A stretch of 64,000 nt of DNA, taken from positions 33,776 through 97,775 of the forward strand of contig JACJNY010000035.1 of NCBI GenBank assembly GCA_014695295.1, in the 5' to 3' direction. A program made the position numbers and the translations under genes. Position 1 is the first letter of the stretch, and each line of letters starts with the position of its first letter. Shown here in pieces: positions 54,076-63,673 of this stretch. Under the pieces are notes generated by a model. It saw only the letters and a list, made by a program, of their open reading frames with translations, had not been told where the DNA came from and made no database searches. The stretch is from Microcoleus sp. FACHB-61. GTDB lineage: Bacteria > Cyanobacteriota > Cyanobacteriia > Cyanobacteriales > Microcoleaceae.

Positions 54076-55098
54076 CTAGGTTAACCCGAAATTACTGTCG
54101 CTAGGAATTTCGATCGATCGCAAAAACGCCGCACTTTCTTCGGGCAAAGCAGTATTGATAAACATCCCGCTGCCCAACTCAAACCCAGCTTGCTTCGTCA
54201 CTCTGGGAATAATTGCGATATACCAGTGAAAGTATTTTGTTGCCCGTTGGGCGATCGGCACGGATCGAACATTATAGTTGTAATCGGGATTGTTCAATCC
54301 GTAATAAAGCTTAGCCAGTACAGTTTTCAAAATATCAGCAAGATCCGTAATTTCCGCATCAGTAATTTCATCAAACGAAGAGGAATGTCGGCGCGGAAAA
54401 ATCCAAGTGTGAAACGGTGAAAGTGCAGCGTAAGGGATAAAAGCCACAAAATGTTCACTCTCACAAATCACTCTTTCCTTCGCCGCTAATTCATCTTCCA
54501 AAGTCCGGCAAAAGAGGCATTCTCCCGTGTCGTCAAAATATCTAATAGCTTCGTCGATGCGGCTGCGAAATTGGCTAGGTACAACGGGCGTCGCTGCTAT
54601 CTGCGAGTGGGGGTGTTCCAGAGAAGTTCCGGCAGTTTCCCCGTGATTTTTGAAGATAATAATTGTTTCAATGTAGGGATTTTTTCTAATTTCTACATAG
54701 CGCTGGCGGTATACTAAAAGTATGTTTTCAACTTCTTCAACGCTCAACAAAGCTGTCGTCAAATCGTGTCGCGGATGTTCGACAATTACTTCATGAAAGC
54801 CAATGCCCGCCATCGTGCGGTGAATTCCCGATGATATCCTCATCCATTCTGCTGTCGGGGAGAGGGCGGGATATTTGTTGCAAATTGCCCTGACTTTCCA
54901 GCCAGTGCGATCGCCCAAACGGCAAGTTTCTAAGGTTCCGTCTTCCTCATTACCCACGCAAAACGGGCAATCGGCGCGGTGCGGTGGCACTGCTGCTGTC
55001 CACTTTTTTGTGTTAGCGAATTGATCCGGTCTTGTCGCCCGTTCGGTGGCGATGATTACCCAATCTCTGGTAATTAGATTTTGTCTAAGTTCAGACAT
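54076..55098 (-). CDS. galT: Galactose-1-phosphate uridylyltransferase
   Basis: A 340-residue HIT-superfamily enzyme exchanging UMP between UDP-glucose and galactose-1-phosphate. The zinc-type Cys pair CPFCVGNE is near residue 46, and the catalytic His-Pro-His lies in LEHPHSQI after KNHGETAGTS. A second LFCRTLEDE segment and FHTWIFPRRHSSSF complete the HIT-like halves. Some cyanobacterial homologues may act as ADP-glucose phosphorylase-like enzymes; that alternative cannot be excluded. Single gene, minus strand, start ATG 55098. Confidence 0.85.
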   Translation of the reverse strand: MSELRQNLITRDWVIIATERATRPDQFANTKKWTAAVPPHRADCPFCVGNEEDGTLETCRLGDRTGWKVRAICNKYPALSPTAEWMRISSGIHRTMAGIGFHEVIVEHPRHDLTTALLSVEEVENILLVYRQRYVEIRKNPYIETIIIFKNHGETAGTSLEHPHSQIAATPVVPSQFRSRIDEAIRYFDDTGECLFCRTLEDELAAKERVICESEHFVAFIPYAALSPFHTWIFPRRHSSSFDEITDAEITDLADILKTVLAKLYYGLNNPDYNYNVRSVPIAQRATKYFHWYIAIIPRVTKQAGFELGSGMFINTALPEESAAFLRSIEIPSDSNFGLT

Positions 55099-55341
55099 TT
55101 TCTTACCTTCAGTTTCCGGGTCTATCCGTTTCTAATTCTAGTGAACGACTTGTATTTTGTCACTCGGGATTACCAAGTCTTAACAAATCTTAATTTATAA
55201 TTAAACCAGCAGTTTCTAAACAGAAATTAACAACACTTGGCACCAGCGACAGAGGGCGATTAGCGACTAAAGGGGTTTCTCCCGATGTTACAGAAGATCT
55301 GTCTAGATAGTATGGGTAAGCACAGATTTTAATCTGAGAAA

Positions 55342-56001
55342 TTAAGCCAACTGCAACTGCACATTCTGCAACTTGCAAATAGCTTTCAAGACTTGCGCCA
55401 ACAAGAGCGATCGCTCTGGGTCAATCAAATTCAATTCCGGTAAAATCTTATAAGTACAAGGATTTCCCCGCGTCACCCGCACAAACCGATAACTTTCGCC
55501 ATTCGTCGTCAATCCCCAAACAGACGATTGCTGCTGCAAACTTTTATAAGTATAAGTCAGGAGTTGCGACAAACCAGTCAAAGGTGCGATCGCACTATTT
55601 TTCGCCTCCACTACCAAAATCCAAAACTGTGCAGCCGCGAGCTCTGCATCCGGCTGATTTACCGCTAAAACATCCAAGCGCTCTTTAATTAAAGTATCCC
55701 CATCCTCAACCTGGATCGGGATGCTATCTTCCATTGTCAGCACCATCGGAATATCAAAAAATCCTGCTAATCTCATTAACGGTGAAAGCACTAAAAACTT
55801 AACCAGTTTTGCAGAAACTTTCCCTGCTTCTAGATGACGCCAAAAGTGATTACCGATTAGCAATAATTCCTGCTGTTCAAAATCCGTCAGAGGTTCCATA
55901 GATAAAAATTCAGCAAAAGAGCCTCCTATTTGTCTTTCCAATTTGAGAAAGCGGCGAACGTCATTTAGCGAGAGTTGGCTTGCTTCCAAATTTTGCGCCA
56001 T
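55342..56001 (-). CDS. PD-(D/E)XK nuclease-like protein
   Basis: A 219-residue protein with the restriction-fold core: a Glu upstream in the helical part, then RLDVLAVNQ (Asp) and FWILVVEAKNS (Glu-x-Lys), followed by a Gln in LSQLLTYTY. This arrangement is seen in type I restriction R-subunit N-terminal domains and stand-alone nucleases. The N-terminal ~100 residues are helical and have no known motif. It lacks a helicase or methylase partner. Cyanobacteria carry many such genes, and activity on DNA is not certain. It lies 109 bases after the next nuclease-like gene on the same strand. Confidence 0.7.
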   Translation of the reverse strand: MAQNLEASQLSLNDVRRFLKLERQIGGSFAEFLSMEPLTDFEQQELLLIGNHFWRHLEAGKVSAKLVKFLVLSPLMRLAGFFDIPMVLTMEDSIPIQVEDGDTLIKERLDVLAVNQPDAELAAAQFWILVVEAKNSAIAPLTGLSQLLTYTYKSLQQQSSVWGLTTNGESYRFVRVTRGNPCTYKILPELNLIDPERSLLLAQVLKAICKLQNVQLQLA

Positions 56002-56110
56002 GGCTTTAGTGCGATCGGCTTATCCAGTAAACTATATTATAGAGGCTTTGCTCGTGAGGTACTCCCCAATCAGCACCCAATTCCGAATTACGAATTACCA
56101 ATAAACTCGA

Positions 56111-57205
56111 CTATCTGACAGACCAATCCTCTAAAGCCATTTGCACTATTCCTTCTACAGTCGCAAAATCTGCACGGGTAACAGGCCTTAATTTTTTGCG
56201 AGATTTCATATATTTGCGATAATTGATATAGTAGTCTTCAAAACAGGAAAATATTTCATTAATCTCAGGAGTATTGAGAGGATATTCTAATCTCCAGTCT
56301 GAATTCCTTGTACATAATTGTGTATTTAGATCGCAGACTTCATTGGCCTGGATAAAATCATCAGTTTCTACTAATATCCCCGCTACTCCCTTCGTCCAAC
56401 GTTTTGCGATCGGCTTACGTGGATTGAAATCAACCGTTGGTAAGTACACTTGCAGAGACAGCTTTCCTGTAGGAAAATTTTCCGACGGAGAGTATAACAA
56501 AGCAGCGCATATTTTGTTGCCCATTATTTTACCTTGTGGGTTATATTTTGCAAATTCTAGAGATTTTATCATGCCACTTGCATAGTAGCCACTTAGGATA
56601 TTAAAACTCATAGTTGAACTGTAACCTAGAATCTTTTGGATAATGTTTAAAATAGGTTCTCGCTTATCGCCATTAGCTAATAAATAGCCTTGTATAAACG
56701 ACGGAAGTGAATCAAACAATGAATCTTCTAATATGTCAATTTTAATTGCTGAGGTTTTTTTCGTATCTAGTTGATTGAAAGTTAAATAATAGTCTTCTCT
56801 TGAATTTTTAGTAATTTCATAAGTGAATAGCAAAACTCCGGGCAGCTTACTTTTAGCATAATCGATAGCAGTAGGAGAGAAGTGGGAAGCCACAGCCACA
56901 AGCAGAAAGCCCTGATTAAAATCTACCCTTGAAAATTCCGAACTTTGAGGGCGTTCGCTCATTAGGCTATTTCTGTATCGTATCAATTGGTCGATACTGT
57001 CTTTGCCGCCTCCTTTCTTTAATTCTACAAGGGCTAATTGACCTAAATTTGTTACACCTAAAATATCCGAGCGGTTTCCCTTATTGATGGAGAGCTGTCT
57101 TTTGATAGGTTCTAAGTTTAGCAAGGATTTTAGATGCAACCAAGTAAATTCTTCTAGCAAAGCTTCGGATTTGAATAAAAACTTTCCTTTAAAATATCTC
57201 AGCAT
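56111..57205 (-). CDS. Putative PD-(D/E)XK endonuclease-like protein, 364 residues
   Basis: The N-terminal half has a nuclease-like core: an early Glu in EALLEEFTWLHL, RSDILGVTNLG (Asp), and LALVELKKGGGKD (Glu-x-Lys), then helical IDQLIRYRNSLM. This resembles NucS/DUF91-type and related endonucleases. The second half (from ~200) has no family I recognise, including KLSLQVYLPTVDFNPRKP. The gene is AT-richer than its neighbours, which hints at transfer but is only an impression. It may be part of a two-gene unit with 55342-56001, or each could be an orphan defence gene. Confidence 0.6.
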   Translation of the reverse strand: MLRYFKGKFLFKSEALLEEFTWLHLKSLLNLEPIKRQLSINKGNRSDILGVTNLGQLALVELKKGGGKDSIDQLIRYRNSLMSERPQSSEFSRVDFNQGFLLVAVASHFSPTAIDYAKSKLPGVLLFTYEITKNSREDYYLTFNQLDTKKTSAIKIDILEDSLFDSLPSFIQGYLLANGDKREPILNIIQKILGYSSTMSFNILSGYYASGMIKSLEFAKYNPQGKIMGNKICAALLYSPSENFPTGKLSLQVYLPTVDFNPRKPIAKRWTKGVAGILVETDDFIQANEVCDLNTQLCTRNSDWRLEYPLNTPEINEIFSCFEDYYINYRKYMKSRKKLRPVTRADFATVEGIVQMALEDWSVR

Positions 57206-57417
57206 AATTTATTTTTTGGGGTTGTTTGTATTAGTCGCAGTCAATCCTCCTCTAATTGGCAGCACTTGTCAATATCGGTTCAAAAAAAAACAAGCTCAAA
57301 ACTTAACTACCAGGTCATTTACACAATCACCAAAATTCTTAACGAAACTAAAGATATTTTTGCGCTCAATTGCGTACAAAATAGTTTAAAGAAGTAGATG
57401 CAGTTACAGAAAAAGCA

Positions 57418-59388
57418 ATGTCACAAGATACCATCGAATCAATTCTTCATGAAAAACGCCTATTTCACCCGCCCGCTGAATTCTCCGAAAAAGCACACAT
57501 CAAAAGCTTAGAAGAGTACCAAGCCCTCTACGATAAAGCCAAAGCTGACCCCCAAGCATTCTGGGCAGAACTCGCGGCCCAAGAATTGCACTGGTTCCAA
57601 AACTGGGATACCGTGCTCGACTGGCAGCCGCCTTTTGCTAAATGGTTTGTCAACGGCAAAATAAACATTTCTTACAATTGTCTCGATCGCCACTTAACCA
57701 CTTGGCGCAAAAATAAAGCCGCCCTGATTTGGGAAGGCGAACCCGGAGACTCCCGCACCCTCACCTACGCGCAACTCCACCGCGAAGTCTGCCAAATGGC
57801 GAACGTCATCAAACAATTGGGAGTCCAAAAGGGCGATCGCGTCGGCATTTATATGCCCATGATTCCCGAAGCTGCGATCGCCATGCTAGCCTGCGCCAGA
57901 ATCGGGGCAGTACACAGCGTTGTTTTTGGCGGTTTTAGTGCAGAAGCTTTGCGCGATCGGCTAAACGACGGCCAAGCAAAACTCGTCATCACCGCTGACG
58001 GTGGCTTCCGCAAAGATGCAGCCGTTGGCCTCAAAGAACAAGTAGACAAAGCCCTCGCCAACAACGTCACACCCAGCGTTACCAACGTTATCGTCGTCCA
58101 GCGTACCAAACAGCAAGTGCACATGGAACCCGGACGCGATCTTTGGTGGCACGACTTGCAAAAAGACGCCTCCGCCGACTGCCCCGCCGAACCAATGGAC
58201 AGCGAAGATATGCTGTTCGTACTCTACACTTCGGGAAGTACCGGCAAACCGAAAGGAGTCGTCCACACCACAGGTGGCTACAACCTTTACACCCACATGA
58301 CAACCAAGTGGATCTTCGACCTTCAAGATACCGATGTCTACTGGTGCACCGCAGACGTAGGCTGGATTACAGGCCACAGTTACATAGTCTACGGCCCGCT
58401 TTCCAACGGCGCGACCACAATCATGTACGAAGGTGCGCCCCGCGCGTCCAACCCAGGCTGTTTTTGGGATGTGATCGAAAAATACGGCGTCACAGTTTTC
58501 TACACTGCACCCACTGCGATCAGAACATTCATGAAAATGGGCGAACACTTGCCCAACGCGCGCAATTTGTCATCTTTGCGATTGTTAGGAACCGTCGGCG
58601 AACCGATCAATCCCGAAGCTTGGATGTGGTATCAGCGCGTAATTGGCAACTCGAATTGTCCGATCGTCGATACTTGGTGGCAAACAGAAACCGGGGGAAT
58701 TATGATTACCGCTTTGCCCGGTGCAATTCCTACAAAACCCGGTTCTGCAACCCTACCGTTCCCTGGAATTGTGGTCGATGTTGTTGACCAAGAGGGCGAA
58801 CCAGTAACTAACGAAAGCGGCGGTTATTTAGTGGTAAAACATCCTTGGCCGGGAATGATGCGCACTCTTTACAACGATCCCGATCGTTTCCGCCGCACCT
58901 ATTGGGAATATTTGCACCCGAAAGATGGCGAATTCGTGTACTTTGCAGGGGACGGCGCGCACAAGGACAAAGACGGTTATTTCTGGGTAATGGGCCGCGT
59001 TGACGATGTAATTAATGTGGCCGGACACCGACTCGGCACAATGGAAGTCGAGTCAGCTTTGGTATCGCATCCAGCGGTGGCGGAAGCTGCGGTTGTTGGT
59101 AAACCGGATGAGATTAAAGGTGAGGACATTGTGGCTTTTGTCACGCTGGACAACTCGCAGCAACCTAGCGAAGAATTGGCTAAGGAATTGAAGCAGCACG
59201 TTGTTAAGGAAATTGGGGCGATCGCCCGTCCCGGCGAAATTCGATTTACCGATGCTTTGCCGAAAACGCGAAGCGGTAAAATTATGCGTCGGTTGCTGCG
59301 TTCTTTAGCTGCGGGAGAAGAGGTTTCTGGAGATACTTCGACCTTGGAAGACAGGACGGTTTTGGATAAATTGCGCGGCGGTTCGTAG
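57418..59388 (+). CDS. acs: Acetate-CoA ligase (acetyl-CoA synthetase)
   Basis: A 656-residue AMP-forming ligase making acetyl-CoA from acetate, ATP and CoA. Motifs: ATP loop [40 protein letters not shown], the hinge region [18 protein letters not shown], and the C-terminal acetylation-type [13 protein letters not shown] with the catalytic Lys. Length and order match bacterial Acs. The ATG at 57418 follows GAAAAAGCA, a weak purine-rich site. A strong hairpin lies 33 bases after the stop. Confidence 0.97.
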   Translation: MSQDTIESILHEKRLFHPPAEFSEKAHIKSLEEYQALYDKAKADPQAFWAELAAQELHWFQNWDTVLDWQPPFAKWFVNGKINISYNCLDRHLTTWRKNKAALIWEGEPGDSRTLTYAQLHREVCQMANVIKQLGVQKGDRVGIYMPMIPEAAIAMLACARIGAVHSVVFGGFSAEALRDRLNDGQAKLVITADGGFRKDAAVGLKEQVDKALANNVTPSVTNVIVVQRTKQQVHMEPGRDLWWHDLQKDASADCPAEPMDSEDMLFVLYTSGSTGKPKGVVHTTGGYNLYTHMTTKWIFDLQDTDVYWCTADVGWITGHSYIVYGPLSNGATTIMYEGAPRASNPGCFWDVIEKYGVTVFYTAPTAIRTFMKMGEHLPNARNLSSLRLLGTVGEPINPEAWMWYQRVIGNSNCPIVDTWWQTETGGIMITALPGAIPTKPGSATLPFPGIVVDVVDQEGEPVTNESGGYLVVKHPWPGMMRTLYNDPDRFRRTYWEYLHPKDGEFVYFAGDGAHKDKDGYFWVMGRVDDVINVAGHRLGTMEVESALVSHPAVAEAAVVGKPDEIKGEDIVAFVTLDNSQQPSEELAKELKQHVVKEIGAIARPGEIRFTDALPKTRSGKIMRRLLRSLAAGEEVSGDTSTLEDRTVLDKLRGGS

Positions 59389-59420
59389 GGGTATGCAACC
59401 GCAGATTTTAGCTGATTAAC

Positions 59421-59469
59421 GCAGATAAACGCAGATGAAATTCCCATCAGCTCATCTGCGTTTATCTGC
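59421..59469. terminator. Bidirectional hairpin between acs and the next gene
   Basis: GCAGATAAACGCAGATGA and TCATCTGCGTTTATCTGC form a perfect 18-bp stem with a 13-base loop between convergent genes. The stem itself contains the direct repeat GCAGAT-AAAC-GCAGAT. Confidence 0.75.
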
Positions 59470-59488
59470 GGTTTAATTGTTAATTGGT

Positions 59489-59776
59489 TTATTTACCGCG
59501 CCACAAATGAACCGCATCGGGGTTAATTTCCGATCTTACTTGCAGCCACTCGTCTAACAAGTAGTCATTATCAACTGCTTGCTTGTGCTGTTCGTCTTTG
59601 AGAATTGCCAAGACGTGAACTCCAGACGGATAGTTGACATGACGAATTTCTGGGTCATATCCCAAGTCTTGAATTTTTGCCAGAACGCGATCGACTGCAC
59701 CGGCAACAGTAAGATCGACGGCAAGAATAATTTGACCGAGTTTAGCACCCGGTTTTACACATTCCAGAACAGCCAT
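59489..59776 (-). CDS. Hypothetical cyanobacterial protein, 95 residues
   Basis: A small soluble protein with alternating beta/alpha pattern: LGQIILAVDLTVAGAVDRVL, DPEIRHVNYPSGVHVLAIL, and an end RSEINPDAVHLWRGK. It looks conserved in design but I cannot name a family. Convergent with acs across a strong hairpin. Confidence 0.65.
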   Translation of the reverse strand: MAVLECVKPGAKLGQIILAVDLTVAGAVDRVLAKIQDLGYDPEIRHVNYPSGVHVLAILKDEQHKQAVDNDYLLDEWLQVRSEINPDAVHLWRGK

Positions 59777-59867
59777 TACTCTTTTTCCTTGTAGTTGCGG
59801 TTTAAGATAATTGCCTCATAATTTGCTATTATATAACCATGAAGTCTAATATTACTCGTGTTGTTCT

Positions 59868-60284
59868 ATGCCTGCTTTAGACCTCTACCACAATACAGTT
59901 AAAAAATCTCTCATCAATGATGGGTGGATAATTACTCACGATCCTCTCCATCTGAAATGGGGAAAAAAAGATATGTATGTGGATCTGGGAGCAAAACAGG
60001 TGCTGGCAGCAGAACGAGGAGAACAGAAAATTGCTGTGGAAGTCAAAAGCTTTGTCAGCGATTCAGAAATGCAGGACTTGAGAGAGGCGATCGGACAATT
60101 TACTATTTATCGATCTGTGCTTCAGAGAACTTATCCAGAACATACGCTTTATCTGGCTGTTCGCGATATCACCTATGAATCTCTATTTGAAGAACCGATC
60201 GGTCAATTAATGATTGAAGATGAAAAGCTCAAGCTGATTGTATTCGACCCACATCAAGAGGCGATCGTAAAATGGATACTTTAG
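59868..60284 (+). CDS. xisH: XisH family protein
   Basis: A 138-residue protein matching XisH, named as a controlling factor in excision of the Anabaena fdxN element but present in many cyanobacteria without that element. The core is a PD-(D/E)XK-like fold: an Asp in KKDMYVDLGA, then KIAVEVKSFVSDSEM (Glu-x-Lys) and AIGQFTIYR with the Gln. The next gene, xisI, overlaps it by 13 bases, so they are translated together. No fdxN gene or excision site is in the window. Confidence 0.92.
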   Translation: MPALDLYHNTVKKSLINDGWIITHDPLHLKWGKKDMYVDLGAKQVLAAERGEQKIAVEVKSFVSDSEMQDLREAIGQFTIYRSVLQRTYPEHTLYLAVRDITYESLFEEPIGQLMIEDEKLKLIVFDPHQEAIVKWIL

Positions 60285-60607
60285 CTAACTTTAGAACCAC
60301 CATTAAAACAGTTCTCGAACCTTACACAAAAATTCCATACTCTCATGGCGATATAATTTGTAAAGCCGTGTTTGATGAAAAATCTGATTGTTACCTGCTA
60401 GTTACTTTAGGCTGGGATAAAGCCAAACGAATTCATGGCTGTTTGGTTCATATAGATATTATTGATGATAAGATTTGGGTACAGCGAGATGAGACAGAAT
60501 ACGGCGTGACGAAAGAACTTGTAGCTGCTGGAATTTCCAAGGATTCCATTGTTTTAGGTTTTCATCCCGCAGATGTCAGGCCTCATACAGGTTATGCAGT
60601 TGTGTAG
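60272..60607 (+). CDS. xisI: XisI family protein
   Basis: A 111-residue XisI protein: LVTLGWDKAKRIHGCLVHIDI in the middle, then IWVQRDETEYGVTKELVAAGI and IVLGFHPADVRPHTGYAV, which is diagnostic of the family. Its ATG lies inside the last codons of xisH (13-base overlap). XisH and XisI occur as pairs and may act as a nuclease/immunity-like or DNA-processing unit; this is not settled. A broken second xisI copy lies at 63272-63619. Confidence 0.93.
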   Translation: MDTLANFRTTIKTVLEPYTKIPYSHGDIICKAVFDEKSDCYLLVTLGWDKAKRIHGCLVHIDIIDDKIWVQRDETEYGVTKELVAAGISKDSIVLGFHPADVRPHTGYAVV

Positions 60608-60610
60608 TTA

Positions 60611-61189
60611 ATGAATTATTTGGCTCATCTATTCTTATCAGAAGGCACGCCAGAATCCCTGATTGGCAACCTCTTAGGAGATTTTGTCAAAGGTTCCGCC
60701 GTCAACCTTTATCCCGAGGAAATTAGAAAGGGCATCGATTTGCACCGCAAAGTAGATAGCTACACCGACTCTCACGCCATAGTGCGATCGAGTAAAAGCC
60801 TTGTTTGCGCCGATAGACGCAGGTTTGCTGGAGTTTTGATAGACGTGTTTTACGACCACTTCTTAGCGAAAAATTGGCTGGAATATTCAGAAATTCCCCT
60901 GCGCGATTTTTCTCGCCATGTCTATAAAGTCCTGCAAGACAACCGCGATATATTGCCTGAATCTCTCCAGCGGGTGCTGCCAACAATTATTGCCCGCGAC
61001 TTGCTTTCATCTTATCAGGAAATTGCTGAAATCGGCATCACTCTTACGAGAATGTCGGCGCGACTCAAAAGGACAAATAACTTGGCAAGCGGCATAGAAG
61101 ATTTGACAGCTAACTATCAGCGATTAGAATCAGATTTTCGAGATTTTTTCCCGGACTTGATAAAATACGCCACAGTTGACAAATATTAA
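60611..61189 (+). CDS. Acyl carrier protein phosphodiesterase-like (AcpH)
   Basis: A 192-residue HD-like protein with the AcpH start NYLAHLFLSEGTPESLIGNLLGDFVKG, then GIDLHRKVDSYTDSHAIVRSSK and LIDVFYDHFLAKNW. In the family it removes the 4'-phosphopantetheine from ACP. The His/Asp residues of these motifs are intact. It starts 3 bases after the xisI stop, so it is probably co-transcribed with xisHI, though a functional link is not obvious. Confidence 0.87.
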   Translation: MNYLAHLFLSEGTPESLIGNLLGDFVKGSAVNLYPEEIRKGIDLHRKVDSYTDSHAIVRSSKSLVCADRRRFAGVLIDVFYDHFLAKNWLEYSEIPLRDFSRHVYKVLQDNRDILPESLQRVLPTIIARDLLSSYQEIAEIGITLTRMSARLKRTNNLASGIEDLTANYQRLESDFRDFFPDLIKYATVDKY

Positions 61190-61285
61190 TACAAACCACA
61201 AAAATTACAGTTGCTCTTGATAGCGAACTCGTGTATAATTCAACCGATACCTGCATGAAATCTCAAGTGCAACAGGGTTGAAAAT

Positions 61286-62182
61286 ATGGCAACCAGAATT
61301 CCGAACCTGCAAGTAACTAAAGTAGTTGATGGCGACAGCATCAAAATTTCTCTCAAGGGCAAAACGGAGTCTCTGCGACTGATTTGCGTGGATACAGAAG
61401 AAAGTCATTCTGGAGGCTCCAAACCTGTAACTGTGGCGGGGAAAGCAGCTTCGGAAATGGCTAAACAATACTTCGCGACAGCAGATGGTGGACTTGCTCA
61501 AATTGACATAGAATTTGATACAGACGATTCGGTTGAAGTGGCTCTACAAAAACACCGCGATAATTACGGGCGTCTCCTCTGTTACGTACATAAAGATGGA
61601 GAGAATTACAATCTTAAACTGATTGCAGAAGGCTGGAGTCCCTACTTTGTCAAATACGGGCGATCCAGATTGTATCACCGACAAATGACTGAGGCCGAAT
61701 CGGCAGCAAAAGCTTACAATCTGATGATTTGGAATCCGATTACCAATGCCAAAGTCCCCTCTCGCAACTATGGTAATTTACTGCCTTGGTGGTCGATGCG
61801 AGGCTCGATTGTTGAAGAGTTTCGGTTGACCGAAGCAACCGCAGGAGCGCTTTCTCTCAGATTGCACTACCCGAAAATATTAGCGGCTTCTGAGAGAGCT
61901 AAATCTCTTACTATTTTCTGCGATTTGCAGGCGGGAATTAATAAATGGATCGGCAGCAGCGCTCTAATTTATGCTGGTTCGGTGTATCATAAATTAGATT
62001 TGTGGATACCAGATGCTGAAACTGATGAAATGGCTCCCTTGAAGCGGCTAATCGAGAAGCGTTATGCCGGTCTGGGACGCGGATATGTGTATGTCAGTGG
62101 GAAGGTAGAACGATACAAAGGGAAGCCTCAAATAGTTTTGAAAGATATCAAACAACTTTCAGATTTTCCCCCACAAATTTGA
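61286..62182 (+). CDS. Thermonuclease-family (SNase-fold) protein
   Basis: The first ~150 residues are a staphylococcal-nuclease fold: TKVVDGDSIKISLKG, then LRLICVDTEE (Arg and Asp of the active site), and the NYGRLLCYV segment with the second Arg, and LNLIAEGWSPYFVKYG-like end. The C-terminal ~130 residues (from NYGNLLPWWSMR) form another domain ending VYVSGKVERYKGKPQIVL, an OB-fold-like pattern also seen in nucleic-acid-binding proteins. No signal peptide, so probably cytoplasmic, unlike secreted thermonucleases. Confidence 0.83.
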   Translation: MATRIPNLQVTKVVDGDSIKISLKGKTESLRLICVDTEESHSGGSKPVTVAGKAASEMAKQYFATADGGLAQIDIEFDTDDSVEVALQKHRDNYGRLLCYVHKDGENYNLKLIAEGWSPYFVKYGRSRLYHRQMTEAESAAKAYNLMIWNPITNAKVPSRNYGNLLPWWSMRGSIVEEFRLTEATAGALSLRLHYPKILAASERAKSLTIFCDLQAGINKWIGSSALIYAGSVYHKLDLWIPDAETDEMAPLKRLIEKRYAGLGRGYVYVSGKVERYKGKPQIVLKDIKQLSDFPPQI

Positions 62183-62261
62183 ATTTTACATAAATTTAAT
62201 TAAAAAAATTGCAGGACAAATGGAAGCATGAAGACTGTTCTCCGGGGAACGCGATTGAATT

Positions 62262-62325
62262 TTGGGCGATTCCCTACCGCAACGGGCCCGCACGGGCGTT
62301 CGGGATAGCTTGGCTTCACGCATTT
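62262..62325. repeat. Dispersed ~65-bp repeat, copy 2
   Basis: GGGCGATTCCCTACCGCAAC, then GGGCCCGCACGGGCG and TCGGGATAGCTTGGCT; matches the reverse complement of 40014-40085. It fills the middle of the 293-base gap before the amidotransferase gene; nothing else is seen in that gap. Confidence 0.7.
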
Positions 62326-62475
62326 TTTTAAATTTAAATAGCATTACGGTTGACAATCCAAAATTATTCTGTTTTTTTTATTAGGCTAAATCAATTCATA
62401 CTATAATAGTATAATCGCAAATCTGTAGCTGCCAATAGCTGCGACATCCATCCAAACTCCAGAAATTTAAAACCT

Positions 62476-63246
62476 ATGTGCCAATTACTGGGAATGAACT
62501 GCAATGTTCCGACAGATATTTGCTTTTCTTTTGAGGGTTTTTCTGCAAGAGGTGGCAGAACAGACGTTCATCAAGACGGTTGGGGAATTGCTTTCTTTGA
62601 AGGTTTGGGATGTCGCCTTTTTATAGACTCTAAACCTGCTATTGCTTCTCCGGTTGCAGAAGTAGTGCGTCGCTATCCCATTCACTCAACTAACGTCATT
62701 GCTCACATCCGCAAAGCTACCCAAGGCGAAATTGCTTTGGAAAACTGCCACCCTTTTATTCGGGAACTTTGGGGGCGCTATTGGGTGTTCGCTCACAATG
62801 GAAATCTCGAAAATTTTTCTCCAGAATGTGCCGGAGTTTACAAACCTGTTGGCAAAACTGACAGCGAAAAAGCTTTTTGTTTGATATTAGAAAAGCTGCG
62901 CTCCACTTTTCCTCAAAGCAAGCCTGCTTTAGCGGAAATTTACCCGGCACTGGAGGAAATTACTAAAAGTTTGGCAGAGTACGGAATTTTTAATTATTTA
63001 CTTTCTGATGGAGAACACTTGTTCGCACACTGTTCTACTAATCTGCATTATATTGTGCGACAAGCACCTTTCGCTAGCGCGCACTCGATCGATGAGGATG
63101 TGACTGTGGATTTTCGGGAACTAACAAATGAGGACGATCGCGTGGCTGTTATTGCCACTTTTCCGCTGACTGATAACGAAGTTTGGACGCAAATTAAACC
63201 GGGAGAATTGCTGGTTTTTCAGGATGGTTGCCCGGTCAATTTTTAA
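62476..63246 (+). CDS. Class II glutamine amidotransferase (YafJ-type)
   Basis: A 256-residue Ntn-hydrolase domain without a fused synthetase. The Cys2 nucleophile is exposed after Met removal (MCQLLGMN), DGWGIAFFEG and HIRKATQGE are in place, and FAHNGNLENFSP is the family motif. Stand-alone members include YafJ and EgtC; here no ergothioneine genes are adjacent, so the substrate is unknown and could be a gamma-glutamyl compound. ATG 62476 is fixed by the need for Cys at position 2. Confidence 0.88.
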   Translation: MCQLLGMNCNVPTDICFSFEGFSARGGRTDVHQDGWGIAFFEGLGCRLFIDSKPAIASPVAEVVRRYPIHSTNVIAHIRKATQGEIALENCHPFIRELWGRYWVFAHNGNLENFSPECAGVYKPVGKTDSEKAFCLILEKLRSTFPQSKPALAEIYPALEEITKSLAEYGIFNYLLSDGEHLFAHCSTNLHYIVRQAPFASAHSIDEDVTVDFRELTNEDDRVAVIATFPLTDNEVWTQIKPGELLVFQDGCPVNF

Positions 63247-63271
63247 CCGCTGGAGTTAAGTTAAATGACCG

Positions 63272-63619
63272 CTACGAAGCGGCTGCAAAATCTGTGTATT
63301 GTCGCATTCCCGGCTCGTGAAATGCCAACACAATATCTTGCTTAGGAACCCCTGCACGCACCAAATCCGTTGCAATCCTATCTTCTGTCCAGTCTTCCTC
63401 AATCCAGAATTTGCGATCGCGAATCCGAACGTAGACAGTCAATCGATTTTAGATTTTAGATTTTAGATTTTAGATTGAAGAATAGGAGAATAAATGACCG
63501 TTTTGTTTGTCGGTAATTAAGAATGTCTCGATGTTTGGTTGAGAAGGGCGATCGCACAATTCTATATACTCGGTCAAAATACGCTTAATTAGTTTGGGAT
63601 ACTCGATTAGTTTATCCAT
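63272..63619 (-). pseudogene. xisI copy broken by a heptamer repeat
   Basis: From ATG 63619 the minus strand reads MDKLIEYPKLIKRILTEYIE...ETFLITDKQNGHLFSY, an XisI N-terminus, then runs into a heptamer array (TAAs in frame). After the array, in the same frame, it continues VYVRIRDRKFWIEEDWTEDRIATDL to FHEPGMRQYTDFAAAS and a stop at 63272. The GW..RR.HG middle of XisI is missing. So the array replaced or was inserted with loss of ~20 residues while keeping length divisible by three. No xisH partner follows. Confidence 0.85.
63445..63477. repeat. Heptamer array inside the xisI pseudogene
   Basis: GATTTTAGATTTTAGATTTT repeated (on the minus strand AATCTAA units), about 4.5 copies, the same heptamer as at 12088, 19502 and 52260. 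Confidence 0.9.
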
Positions 63620-63673
63620 TGCACAATTGCCTCTACTTATGCAGCAAAACTATTAACAAGTCTAACTGTAGGT

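Noticed and set aside
55190..55341. Short minus-strand frame reading SGETPLVANRPLSLVPSVVNF
   Set aside because: Somewhat protein-like but with no start of its own and no recognisable family; too weak to list as a gene remnant.
57961..58787. Long ORFs on both strands inside acs
   Set aside because: Out-of-frame shadows of a strongly supported acetyl-CoA synthetase gene.
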